A stretch of 64,000 nt of DNA from Flavobacterium endophyticum. GTDB taxonomy: Bacteria; Bacteroidota; Bacteroidia; Flavobacteriales; Flavobacteriaceae. Position numbers and translations under genes: made by a program. The DNA is taken from positions 1 to 64,000 of the forward strand of contig NZ_RBLC01000003.1 in assembly GCF_003634455.1 (NCBI RefSeq), written 5' to 3'. The notes beneath the pieces were generated by a model, which saw only the letters and a program-made list of their open reading frames with translations, was not told where the DNA came from and ran no database searches. Position 1 is the stretch's first letter, and each line of letters starts with the position of its first letter. This document shows, piece by piece, positions 1-10,200 of this stretch.

Positions 1-1208
1 GTGTACGTGACGATAGCGCCAGGGGTACCCTGGACGTCTACCGTCATGCCAATGCCCTCGCAGATCGGTGTGTCCGCTGTAGTGATCTGGGCGGTTATTA
101 CATTTTCTGTAACAGTGGCCCCATCTGAAAGCGACTGTGAGCAGATAACAGTATTATCCGAGCCAACTATCCTTCCTTCTACCAATGTATAAGTAGTCGT
201 TGCTGTCAAGAGACCTGAAAAAATATAGGTACCGCTTGTATCTAGAGTTACTGATTGTACAGTCCCTGCATTTATTCTATAATCTATGACCGCATTTGGT
301 ATTCCATTAATCGTAAACGTTACTTCTTGTCCGAGGCAAGCGGAAGAGGGAGATGCTGTTATGGTCGCATTCGGAACGGGATAAACTCTTAGGCTAAAAT
401 CGGTAATACTATAGCATTGGGAAGCATTATTTGTCACTCTCGCAAAAATCTGTTGCGGATTAGAAGTGTTGCTGATAATGTCTGGCAAAGGCAATATTTT
501 ATCAATAGCATTTGCTAATGTTGTGTGAAAAGTAATTGTATTGTTTGTCCTGTCAGGGTTAATAAGGTCTCTGTACGTATTGAGGTCAAAAATCCCTACA
601 TTAGGCGTAATGCTGCAGGTTCTTCTTTCTCCAATCGCATTGGCTTGCGGCGGCGTTGGAAAGGCGCCTCCATTTAACATAGCCGAACCGATCCATTCCA
701 ATTCAAAGCCACCATCGCCTTCCGGCCTGTCAATCGCAATATAATAGGATTGTCCTGCTACTACATTCAGCCATCGCACATAACCATTTCCGCTAGCTCC
801 GGGACCTGCTTGAGTAGCTGTTGTACTTCCATACATTCCGGTATGGTTACTTGTCAATCCAGCCTCTCCTGGATTTGTTGTCGCGCATCGGATGGGACTT
901 CCCAGATTGGAGCAGGGTCTATTTGGACCGAAGACCCAGAAATCATAGTCCACATTAATATCAGTATCCAAAGGTTTTAAGTTAAACCCTAAAGTTCCCG
1001 ACTGGACAATATTAATTTTAAGCCAAATCGAATTGTGTTCGAGACCGCCACACCCAGACACTTCTTGAGTGTTGCCTATTCCTTCTGCATTTGACGTAAA
1101 ATTGCCGTTACCGCATACCGTAATTGCATTGACGCAATCGTTCGGTTCTTGGGCACTGACGTAATTGCTGAAAATTACTAAAAGACCTATAATCAGAAAC
1201 TTTTTCAT
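1..1208 (-). CDS. Secreted T9SS-type surface protein, 3' part missing (partial)
   Basis: The reading frame starts with ATG at 1208 and stays open to the left edge of the window (about 402 codons), so the C-terminus is missing. The N-terminus is a clear signal peptide (MKKFLIIGLLVIFSNYVSAQ) with cleavage expected after AQ. Residues 20-230 hold a Cys-rich beta domain containing C-V-N-A-I-T-V-C and a Y-Y-I-A-I-D-R stretch, as in the N-terminal region of many flavobacterial proteins that end in a gliding-motility (CHU_C, type B) sorting domain. After about residue 290, PKD/Ig-like sequence begins (VYPVPNATITASPSSACLGQ). It lies 99 bases downstream of the OmpA gene on the same strand, with an inverted repeat between them. 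It is probably a second adhesin of the locus. The sorting domain itself cannot be seen here, so T9SS export is inferred. Confidence 0.8.
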   Translation of the reverse strand, partial: MKKFLIIGLLVIFSNYVSAQEPNDCVNAITVCGNGNFTSNAEGIGNTQEVSGCGGLEHNSIWLKINIVQSGTLGFNLKPLDTDINVDYDFWVFGPNRPCSNLGSPIRCATTNPGEAGLTSNHTGMYGSTTATQAGPGASGNGYVRWLNVVAGQSYYIAIDRPEGDGGFELEWIGSAMLNGGAFPTPPQANAIGERRTCSITPNVGIFDLNTYRDLINPDRTNNTITFHTTLANAIDKILPLPDIISNTSNPQQIFARVTNNASQCYSITDFSLRVYPVPNATITASPSSACLGQEVTFTINGIPNAVIDYRINAGTVQSVTLDTSGTYIFSGLLTATTTYTLVEGRIVGSDNTVICSQSLSDGATVTENVITAQITTADTPICEGIGMTVDVQGTPGAIVTY

Positions 1209-1239
1209 CTTTAAATGGTGCAATTTTTGAAAAACCCAA

Positions 1240-1271
1240 CAGCTAATCTTTGTATTTCAAAAGATTAGCTG
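1240..1271 (-). terminator. Perfect 11-bp inverted repeat, probable terminator or attenuator
   Basis: CAGCTAATCTT (1240-1250) and AAGATTAGCTG (1261-1271) are perfect inverted copies around a 10-base loop. On the minus strand the stem is followed by TTGGGTTTTTC, a weak U-tract. It lies between the OmpA stop (1308) and the next start (1208), so it may end or attenuate the adhesin operon. Confidence 0.5.
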
Positions 1272-1307
1272 CCAGGGAATTTGTATTTTTTTTAAGACTG
1301 TTTTGCC

Positions 1308-3179
1308 TTACTTTTTGATAATCATAAATTCAGAACGTCTGTTTTGTGCATTCTGCTCATCAGAACAATCGGCCTTGCAGTCGATTTTTGGCTCTGAACT
1401 ACCAAATCCTTTCCCTGAAAGGCGTTCCTTGGCGATTCCTTTAGAAACCAGATACTGGACAGTAGCTTGTGCTCTTTGGTCTGAAAGCTTCAGATTATAA
1501 GCAACGCCACCTTTACTGTCTGTATGCGATTTCACAAAAATAACCATCGATTGATATTTGTTCATTACGGTAACCAGCTTGTCTAGCTCGCTGGCTCCCT
1601 GTTGGGTGATATTGCTCTTGTTGAATTCAAAATAGATGTTCTTTAGCAATACTTCTTTGTCGGTAATGATGACTTCTACTGGTTCTAGAGCCGCTTCAAC
1701 AGTTGCTTTTCCTCCTTTAGCTTTGGCTATAGTGTAAGTCCCAGACTCATAGTCTTTTTTGGAAACTTGGAAAACATAGTCGGTATCGCATTCGACATCA
1801 AAGGAAGCTTCTCCTTTGGAATTGCTCTGCTTGGTCGCAATTATATTACGCTTGTTGTCCAAAATAGCAACGCTGGCATCAGGCAGCAATTGGCCCGTCT
1901 TACGATCCTTCACTACAGCTATGGCTTCTACCCTGCAGACTGGAACTGCTTTGATAATATTATCTACACCGTTTCTGTTGGATGAAAAATAGCCTTCATT
2001 TTTATTGGTATTAAAGCTGAATGAAAAATCATCTTTTTCACTGTTGACCGGTTTTCCGACGTTGACGGCTTCTTCGTTTTTAGCGATATCAGCTTTAAAA
2101 ACATCCAATCCACCAAAGCCTTGTTTTCCGCTTGAAGCGAAATAAAGCACCGTATTGTCGCTGATAAAAGGGAAGCCTTCTTTTCCGGCCGTATTCACAT
2201 TCGAACCTAAATTTTGCGGCTTGTCGTAATTATTTCCGTCGACGGTTACTTTCCATATATCTGAATCGCCGTGCCCTCCTGGCATATTAGATGTAAAATA
2301 GAGTGTCTTTCCGTCTTGGCTCAAGCTCGGGTGCGTTACAGAGTAATTTTTGCTGTTGAATGGCAGGGCTTGGATGTTGGTCCATTTTCCGTCAACTTTA
2401 GTTGCTTTGTATATTCCCTGTTGTCCGATTTTTACATTATTTTTTCTGTCTTTGTCGAAATTTCCGTCATTCAGACCATCTCTTGCAAAGAAGATTGTGT
2501 TTCCATCGGCGCTCACGGTTACAGGCCCATCATGAAAACTGGTATTCAGTTCGCTTACCGTTTTCGGCTCTGATAACGTACCATCGGCATTTCGGATGGA
2601 TTGAAAAATATCTAAATACGGCTGCTTGACCCATTTGTCTGTCTTGTTCGAATTATTGCGGGTACTGACAAAGTATAAGATGTTATCGCTTGAGAGTACA
2701 GCTCCAAAATCGCTTTGGTCTTTGCTGTTGATAGTTGTCTCGCTTATATCGAATAACTTGTCCTTGCTAGCTAGGCTTGGAATATAATTTGGGTTTGCCT
2801 TATGGTCTTTTGCTCTCTGGTCGTTTGGAAGCAGGCTTGCAAATTTGTCCATTTGTTTGTTGGCTTCTTGGTATTTGCCTTGTGATTTCAGCGCCTGCGC
2901 AAAACGATAATAGGTTTCTGCGTCTTGGTTTGTCGCGACTGCCTTGGCATACCATTTTGAGGCTTCTTCCATATTAAAAACGTTGTAGTAGCTGTCGGCA
3001 AGCTGTTTGTAGACATGGCTATCTGCTTTCTTGCTTTCGGCCAGCTTCAGATATTCTTCTATCGCAGCTACGTACTGATAGCTGTCGTATAGGTTGTCTG
3101 CTTTTTCGGAACTTTTATTCTGCCCATAGCTCGACATAAGAGTTAAAAACAAACCTGCGGCAATGTATATTTTTTTCAT
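1308..3179 (-). CDS. OmpA family protein with TPR, PD40 propeller and carboxypeptidase-regulatory-like domains
   Basis: This 623-residue envelope protein has a signal peptide (MKKIYIAAGLFLTLMSSYGQ). TPR-like helices follow at about 25-130 (LYDSYQYVAAIEEYLKLAE, YYRFAQALKSQGKY). PD40/WD40-like propeller blades span about 150-420 (LYFVSTRN, IFFARDG, LYFTSNMPGGHGDSDIW, LYFASSGKQGFGGLDVF). A carboxypeptidase-regulatory beta-sandwich spans about 425-505. The OmpA peptidoglycan-binding domain (about 515-623) has the usual NIYFEFNKSNIT start, HTDSKG, and the NRRSEF end. It starts 17 bases after the PorP/SprF gene, so the two are almost certainly co-transcribed. Proteins of this architecture commonly accompany PorP/SprF and type B adhesins in flavobacteria. 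I infer that it anchors the secretion/adhesin assembly to peptidoglycan. Confidence 0.93.
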   Translation of the reverse strand: MKKIYIAAGLFLTLMSSYGQNKSSEKADNLYDSYQYVAAIEEYLKLAESKKADSHVYKQLADSYYNVFNMEEASKWYAKAVATNQDAETYYRFAQALKSQGKYQEANKQMDKFASLLPNDQRAKDHKANPNYIPSLASKDKLFDISETTINSKDQSDFGAVLSSDNILYFVSTRNNSNKTDKWVKQPYLDIFQSIRNADGTLSEPKTVSELNTSFHDGPVTVSADGNTIFFARDGLNDGNFDKDRKNNVKIGQQGIYKATKVDGKWTNIQALPFNSKNYSVTHPSLSQDGKTLYFTSNMPGGHGDSDIWKVTVDGNNYDKPQNLGSNVNTAGKEGFPFISDNTVLYFASSGKQGFGGLDVFKADIAKNEEAVNVGKPVNSEKDDFSFSFNTNKNEGYFSSNRNGVDNIIKAVPVCRVEAIAVVKDRKTGQLLPDASVAILDNKRNIIATKQSNSKGEASFDVECDTDYVFQVSKKDYESGTYTIAKAKGGKATVEAALEPVEVIITDKEVLLKNIYFEFNKSNITQQGASELDKLVTVMNKYQSMVIFVKSHTDSKGGVAYNLKLSDQRAQATVQYLVSKGIAKERLSGKGFGSSEPKIDCKADCSDEQNAQNRRSEFMIIKK

Positions 3180-3196
3180 TTTTATGCTCTTTTAGG

Positions 3197-4132
3197 TTAG
3201 AAATATCTTGGTGAAACGGATACTTTTTTCGGGAAATTCAAATCAAACAATAGCATTATCTCATGCGATGCCTGGGTCGTTAACTTCAAGTCTGAAATGA
3301 TATGGTCATAAGCATAACCGATTCGGATATTTGGCGTTATGGCATAATTGACCATCCCTCCAAATGAATCGTCCAGACGATAGGTCGCTCCGATTTCAAA
3401 ACGGTCATAGAACATCATGTTTGCAGAAACATCAAGGGATGTCGGTGCTTCAAAGGCAGATTTCAGCATGAATGACGGTTTGAATTTTGTGTTTTCTGAT
3501 AAATCAAACACATAACCTCCCGTCAGGAAATAATGCTGTGTTTCTGAACCAAATTCATATTCTCTGCCATCGTCTTTTACATCCAGGTGCTTGCTTTTCA
3601 ACATGTTCGGTACCGAAAGTGCAAGATAGTATTTCTGGGTATAATAAAAGAAACCTGTTCCTAAATTTAGAAAGGTATTGCTTGAATTTTCCCTAAAGGC
3701 TGGGTCATTTATATCTGGCACATGGCCGTTACCGATATCACTGAACAATCCAACTTTATGGAATGTGGCTCCAGCTTTTATTCCTAAAGCAAGACGGTGC
3801 TCGCCTCCTAAGTTTAACGTATAGGAGAAGTCTGCATAAACGTTATTTTCTTCTACAGGACCGATCTTGTCCGTAATTGCAGAAAGGCCTAATCCTACAT
3901 TTCTTCCGACAGGACTGTGAATGGATAAGGTTCCTGTTTTTGGCGCTCCTTCGATATCTACCCATTGGGCACGGTATAGCAATCCGATGGCGAGATTTTC
4001 TTTAGAACCTGCATAGGCTGGATTCATTACGTTCATGTTATACATGTACTGCGTGTAATGAGGATCCTGCTGTGCCTGGGCGTCTATCATAATCATAAAC
4101 GCAAAGGCTAATGTAAAATATATTTTTTTCAT
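3197..4132 (-). CDS. PorP/SprF family type IX secretion system membrane protein
   Basis: This 311-residue outer-membrane protein carries the family's hallmark N-terminus: a signal peptide ending in AQAQ, then QDPHYTQYMYNMNVMNPAYAGS, with the mature protein starting at QDPHYTQY. The rest is predicted amphipathic beta-strand (YRAQWVDIEGAPKTGTLSIH, LGLSAITDKIGPVEENNVY) and ends near the DLNFPKKVSVSPRYF strand. In Flavobacterium johnsoniae, SprF is needed for secretion of the adjacent type B adhesin SprB. Other members pair with their own neighbouring adhesin and bind or attach it after export. Here the partner is the 2630-residue protein directly upstream (78-base gap). Too many paralogs exist in flavobacteria for a specific symbol. 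Confidence 0.95.
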   Translation of the reverse strand: MKKIYFTLAFAFMIMIDAQAQQDPHYTQYMYNMNVMNPAYAGSKENLAIGLLYRAQWVDIEGAPKTGTLSIHSPVGRNVGLGLSAITDKIGPVEENNVYADFSYTLNLGGEHRLALGIKAGATFHKVGLFSDIGNGHVPDINDPAFRENSSNTFLNLGTGFFYYTQKYYLALSVPNMLKSKHLDVKDDGREYEFGSETQHYFLTGGYVFDLSENTKFKPSFMLKSAFEAPTSLDVSANMMFYDRFEIGATYRLDDSFGGMVNYAITPNIRIGYAYDHIISDLKLTTQASHEIMLLFDLNFPKKVSVSPRYF

Positions 4133-4210
4133 GTTTCTCTATATTTTTCTTTGATATAACAGGCTGCCTATTTTTTAGACAGGCAGCACTGTCATTACTT
4201 TTTATGATTA

Positions 4211-7200
4211 TTAATATTCTCTATTGATATAAACCCATCCTGTTACGGTAGTTCCGTCTTGTTTTGAGATGCTATAGAAATAGGTCGCGTCTGGCAGTTC
4301 TTTTCCATCACTGCTTTGGCCATGCCATTCGTTGGTATAGTTTCCTTTAAACTTGTAGACTTCTTTACCATATCTATTGAAGATGCTGATATGTCTCACT
4401 CCCATTCCGCTCAAGTCGAAACTGTCGTTGAAGGTGTCGTTATTAGGAGAGATTCCTTTTGGTATCAGCTTGCATGAAGTACCATCAACCGTAAGACTAG
4501 CTGTATTTGAGCAAGAACCCGATGTTACAGCTACTGTAAATTCCATCGGCATCGTTGCATTTGGATGCTGTTCGATATATTCGTTTACGTTAAATCTGTC
4601 TGAATTTCCGCCTACCGTAAGTCCGTTATCATCTTTCCATGTATAACTTGCCGTATCTGGATTGAAAGAACCGTTTACAGGCACTGCAGTAAGCCACAAT
4701 ACTTGATCTACGCATTCTTTAGTTACTTCGGCTTGGATATTTTCGGTAATTGTAATCGTAAAATTACTGCTACCACCAAGATTACAAGTAGCTGTATTTG
4801 ATGCTATTTCATACGTAATCTGATAGATTCCAGGCGTACTTTGTGAAATCGAAATTTCTCCTGTAACGGCATTGATTACTAATCCTGATAGGGCTCTAAA
4901 AACACCTCCTGAAGTAAATCCTGGCGCCAGTTCTGGCAAATCATTACTATTACTAGAGCAATAGGTTTCGTTATATGTAAAGCCTGTCACTGGAGTGGTT
5001 CCACTCGTCAATACAATAGTTGCTGTGAATTCTCCTTCTTCTGTACAAGTTGCCGTGTTCTGAGCTAACGTATATACAATCTGATGTGTTCCTTCTGTAG
5101 CTCCAGCAAGGCTGATCTCACCAGTTGTTGGGTTTACCGTAATTGTAGTCGAAGCAAATGTACCTCCTGTACTGAATCCTGTTGGCAATACTGGCAACGG
5201 ATTTGCAGTTGAATTGATACAAGCATTATCATAGCTGAATGTTACTTGCGGCGCCACTAAAGCATTTATCGTAATGCTTTGTGTATGGCTTCCGCCTGTA
5301 TTACAGCCTGATGGAGTAACATTGTATGTGATGCTATACGCTCCTGCTGGGCTATTTGCCAAATCAATCTCTCCGGTAGTGGTATTTATAACCAAGCTTC
5401 CAGTAGCCTCAAAAACACCTCCTACATAGAAATCCTGAGCCAAGGTTGGCAGTGGATTCGCTTCGGCTTTGCAATACGAAGCTTGATAGGTGAAGTTTGT
5501 CACTGGCACTGTATTCTGGTCTATTTGTACTTGGAAACTACTGTTTCCTGCATCTGTACACGTAGCGGTATCTGAATTCAAGTTATAAGTTATAGTATGG
5601 TTTCCAGCTGTTGCTGTTGCCATATCGATTTCTCCTGTCAGCGGGTTTACAGAAAGTGTTTCCGATCCGAATGTACCTCCTGCAGTAAAACCTGTACCCA
5701 ATGCAGGCAAAAGATTTGTATTGTTCAAACATACTGGTGTTTGGTATGTAAAATCAACTCCAGGAGCTATAGCTGGTTCAATCGTAATAGAGACTGTGTT
5801 TTCTCCAGCATCTGTACAGCCTATCATTCCGATAGCGTATTTAACACTGTACGTTCCTGATGTACTTGCGCTCAGGTTTATTTCTCCTGTTGTCGTATTG
5901 ATACTTAATCCCTCTGGCGTAGCGTCGAAAGTTCCTCCTGTTGTAAAACCTGGATTCAAAGTAATAATCGGATTGGCTCCAAGAATACAATAGCTTGTAT
6001 CATCATATAAGAATCCGACTTCAGCAGCCGTTCTTTCGCTTACCGTTACATTAATTGCAACTCTAGGACCTTCGCAACCGTTAGTATCAACATTGCTCAC
6101 ATAATAGGTCGTTGTTCCAACAACATCTGTTTCTGGCGTAGGGGCCGTTAAAGTACCTGTTCCGCCTACTTCGTCTGTATACCATTTTAATGTATAGTTT
6201 TCAGTCGGCGTAGCAGTCAATGGTTGAGAAACAGCGTTTAGGCAATACTCAACTGGACTTACGACTGTTGGTACGTCGCTGAATCCATTATAAGTAACTG
6301 TTATGCTTTTATCACAATATCTTGTTTTCCAATAGAATGTATAGGTTCCAGGCGTATTAAATCCTGAAATTGTTGTTGACTTATTGTTCGGGCTTTCGAT
6401 AATCGCTTGTGCAGGATTATTTTCAGCTGCAGACCATGAACCAATGCCTTGTGCCTCTAATAATGTAGAAGTTTCGTGGCAGGCAAGCGTAACAGATTCG
6501 GTTTCTATATTGGTGTTTGCAACAATACTAACGGCATCTAAAATATTTCCGATCGCATTATCTTTTGACCTGAAAACAAATCGCGTTACTTCTTGGCCAG
6601 CAGGAACATCATAGGTTCCTTCATAAAAATTCCATGAAAGCGTACCTAAATGGTCTTCAACCAATACAAACGGACCTGAAGGCGGACCTGCAAGCAATTG
6701 TAAAGAACTGTTGCTACCTCTTGCAGAATGCGCATAACTATATTTAAACTGCGTAATCTCTGAACTGTCAAGATCTTGGAACGTTCCTTTGACATTTACA
6801 AGATCCGAAGGATTAGTAGGTTCATCGGAGTCAGGTCCAAGCACTTGGATGACCTGACCACCTTCGTAAGGCATATAACCGTCTATTCCTAATGCATTTC
6901 CGAAGAAAAAGTCAGTATAGAGTTCTGTATCTTCTTCTGTGAAATTGCTTCTCCAAGCCGGTACCATATTTTGGGAGTAGAAATTACCCAATCCGAAATC
7001 GGCTTCTGGTCTCTCAAAACCTCCATTGACAATGTCCATTGCGCAAAGATCCTGTGGCGTTGTGATACAAACATCAAATGTGCAAGCATTAGGCGCTATA
7101 TCGTTTAACGTTGCTCTTACTTTGTAAGTTGCTCCTACTTCCAGTTCGGTACTGTAAGCCATCACGATTACATTATTGTAAGTACAAACCATTTCTTCTA

Positions 7201-10200
7201 AACCTGTACCTCCAACTTTGTATAATGTCAACGTAATTTTTGGCGACACCTCATCTGCGTTATTACCCGATTGATAACGGTTTTTTGCTGAGAAGTTACT
7301 TAGTTCTAGTACATGTACTTTTGAAGTAGCCACAAACTCAAACCAGACATCTCCTCTATTGACACCGCTACAGCTCATTGGCTCGGCAGAAACCGTTGCA
7401 GCGATAAAGCTGGCTTTAGTAACCGATTGTCCGCAAGCTGCAGTTGCATTTACAGGTATAGTGATTGCTCTTGAAGCATCGTCGTTTCTTACAAATTTCT
7501 TAGGTCCTGACCAGTAACTAGTGTTATTAGTACCGCAGACAGCTCTTACAAAAAATTCGTACGTACCAGCTGTCAAATTGGCGAAATCAGAGGCCAGTGG
7601 TGTATAAGAAGTCGTGGTAACTACTGTTCCAGATTGTGGCAGCGTACCATTATTGAGTGGCTGTATGCCTACTTCCCATTGTGTTTCTGTACCGCCAGCT
7701 GTCCAAGAAAGTACGCCTGTTTGGCTTACTGCAAGGTTTGTTGGTTGCGGACAGGTAATTACTCCGCAAATTGCCAAACCTCTATATATGGTGCTTCTTG
7801 GTGTTATAGTTCCTAAGTCACCTGTCCAGATTGTATTTCCTTCTGAATCTTTTACTTCAACTAAAGCACCAGGGTATTGGCCAGGAGCAGTACCAACTGA
7901 ATCCCAGAACAATGAAAATTCAACTCCAGTGCATAAGAATACCGTAAAATCTACAGGAGCAGGAGTTTCGTTCCATGGCCCGGTTGGGAATTCAAGCGTT
8001 TGGAGTTTCACTCCGTTTTGCATTACGTCAATTCCTCCGCCAACACCTGATGAACCGGCACCGCTTAAAGTGATTGTATATTCGCAGAGATTCTCGAAAC
8101 TGCATCTTGTGTTAAATTCAAATGGTCCAATCCATTCGCTTTTTTCAGTAGCACTACATACAGATCTTACATAGTACTCATATCTTATCGCTGGCGTAAG
8201 GCCTGTCGCTGTATAAGGGTTTGAAGATGTATTGTGCAAATATTGTGCATCTCCGTCACCAACAGGAGCTGGCAATTCTTCTGGCTGAACATATACATCC
8301 CAAGATGTTTCCGTACCGTTAGAATCCCATGAAATCTTAGCTTCGGTATCGATAATATCGCTAACCGCAAGATTGTTAGGTGCTGGACATGATGGTATAT
8401 CTTCGATAACCACTTTGTCTAATACCAGCATCTGCCCTCTATAACCCCATGGATTAGGGTCTTTTTGAGGAATATGCCATGCGATATTTATATTGCCTGT
8501 AACACCAGCCGGAAGGTTTATTACTTTTTCCTTCCATTCTGGATTGTTAAGCGGCGGAACATCTTCATAATCTACTTCGTATAATACTGTTGTAAACTGA
8601 GCAGGCTCAATTCCAGTAGTCGACAGCCTTACTGCAAGGTCTTCTTGAAAATCTGATCCAAGAACTCTATAGTAATAGCGCAGGCGCTGGCCAGCTCTCA
8701 CTGTTATCGTAGGCGAAATAAGCCAATCGTTGTTATTACCGTTAGAACCTGTAAACATTACCGCTGCATGCTCGCCTTCGTAAGGATTTAGCGTCATGTT
8801 AAGGTTCCATTCAAAAGTATCGGCATTGCCGTTGACTACTCTCCAGCATTCTTCTGATGGAGAACCTGGGTTGAATGTTTCAGTAAATGGCGTGGTAAAG
8901 GCTGTACATAAAGTCGTAAATACAAAAGGGCCAACCCATTCGCTTTGTTCAGTGATACTGCAATACGCTCTTACGTAATATTCATATTGTGTATTAGGCT
9001 GTAATGGATCTGTGGCATACGCAGTATTGGTATTTGTCAGGTCTCCGTTCACTGTTGGAATACCCAAACCTGCGGCTTGTACCACAACCTGCCACTGAGT
9101 TTCTTCATAACCAGGAGTCCAAGTTAAAACAGCTGCATTTTGTGTAATATTAATGGCTTTAAGTTCTGATGGAGCTGGACATGCCGGAGCATCTTCCACT
9201 TTTACATCATCAATATGCATTACTGAGGTACCTCCTGCTATGGAGAACGATGGCGGTACCCTGAAAGCGATGTATACAGGACCGTTGGCATTGATATAAA
9301 GAGATTTTTCGATAAAATCGGTATTTGTAAATTCCATCAGCGGCATGACAACTGTAAAGCTCGCTGGATCTGTGTTTGTAGTAGACATCAAGACTTCTAC
9401 TCCATATCTCGGATTTGGGAAGAAAGGACTCAAAGCTGCTCTGTATTTGAACTTTAACGCTTTTGTACCTACAACATTGATCGCTGGAGAGATAAGCCAG
9501 TCATCATAGGATGCCGTAGGAAAAGGAAAGCCCCTGCCTTGAATTGCGGCTACTGTATTGTCTAAACGCCAAGTAGTACCGTCTGAATTAGCATCAGCAA
9601 AACTCCAGCATGATCTGTGCGCGTTTGCATCTGTAATATCAAAGCTCTCGTAAAAAGGCGTATCAAAAACACCGCATACTGTAGTGAAATAAAATGGCCC
9701 GGCCCAATTGCTTTGCTGTGTTGATGAACAATACGCTCTTACGTAATATTCATATTGTGTTGCGTGGGTAAGATCTTCGGCTGTATATTCAGGATCATCG
9801 ATAAGTTCTCCTGTTCCAGTTGGTATGCCTGTGTCTTTTAGCTGTACTACGATCTGCCATTGTGTTTCTGCATCGCCAGCAGTCCATGAAAGATCAGCTG
9901 TAGTTGTAGTAATATTTTCTGCTACTAGAAGGATAGGATCCGAGCATTCAGGCTTATCTTCTACTACAACATCATCTATAAAAAAGTTATATGCCGTTTC
10001 TCCTATTTCTGGGTGAACATAAAATGCAAAATTTATATTTCCTGTTATCGATTCTGGTATATTGATGATTTTTTCCAGCTGATCGTTATCCGTATCGATT
10101 ATTTGCGAAGGCAATAATACCGTGGTAAAATCTCCTTGTGCTATTCCTGAAGTAGATAAAACCACAGAAAAGCGTACCGCCCCACCTGAAGTTGAATATT

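Noticed and set aside
7614..8174. Plus-strand open frame of 186 codons
   Set aside because: It lies antisense within the giant adhesin, has no family similarity visible and reflects the repetitive composition of the true gene.
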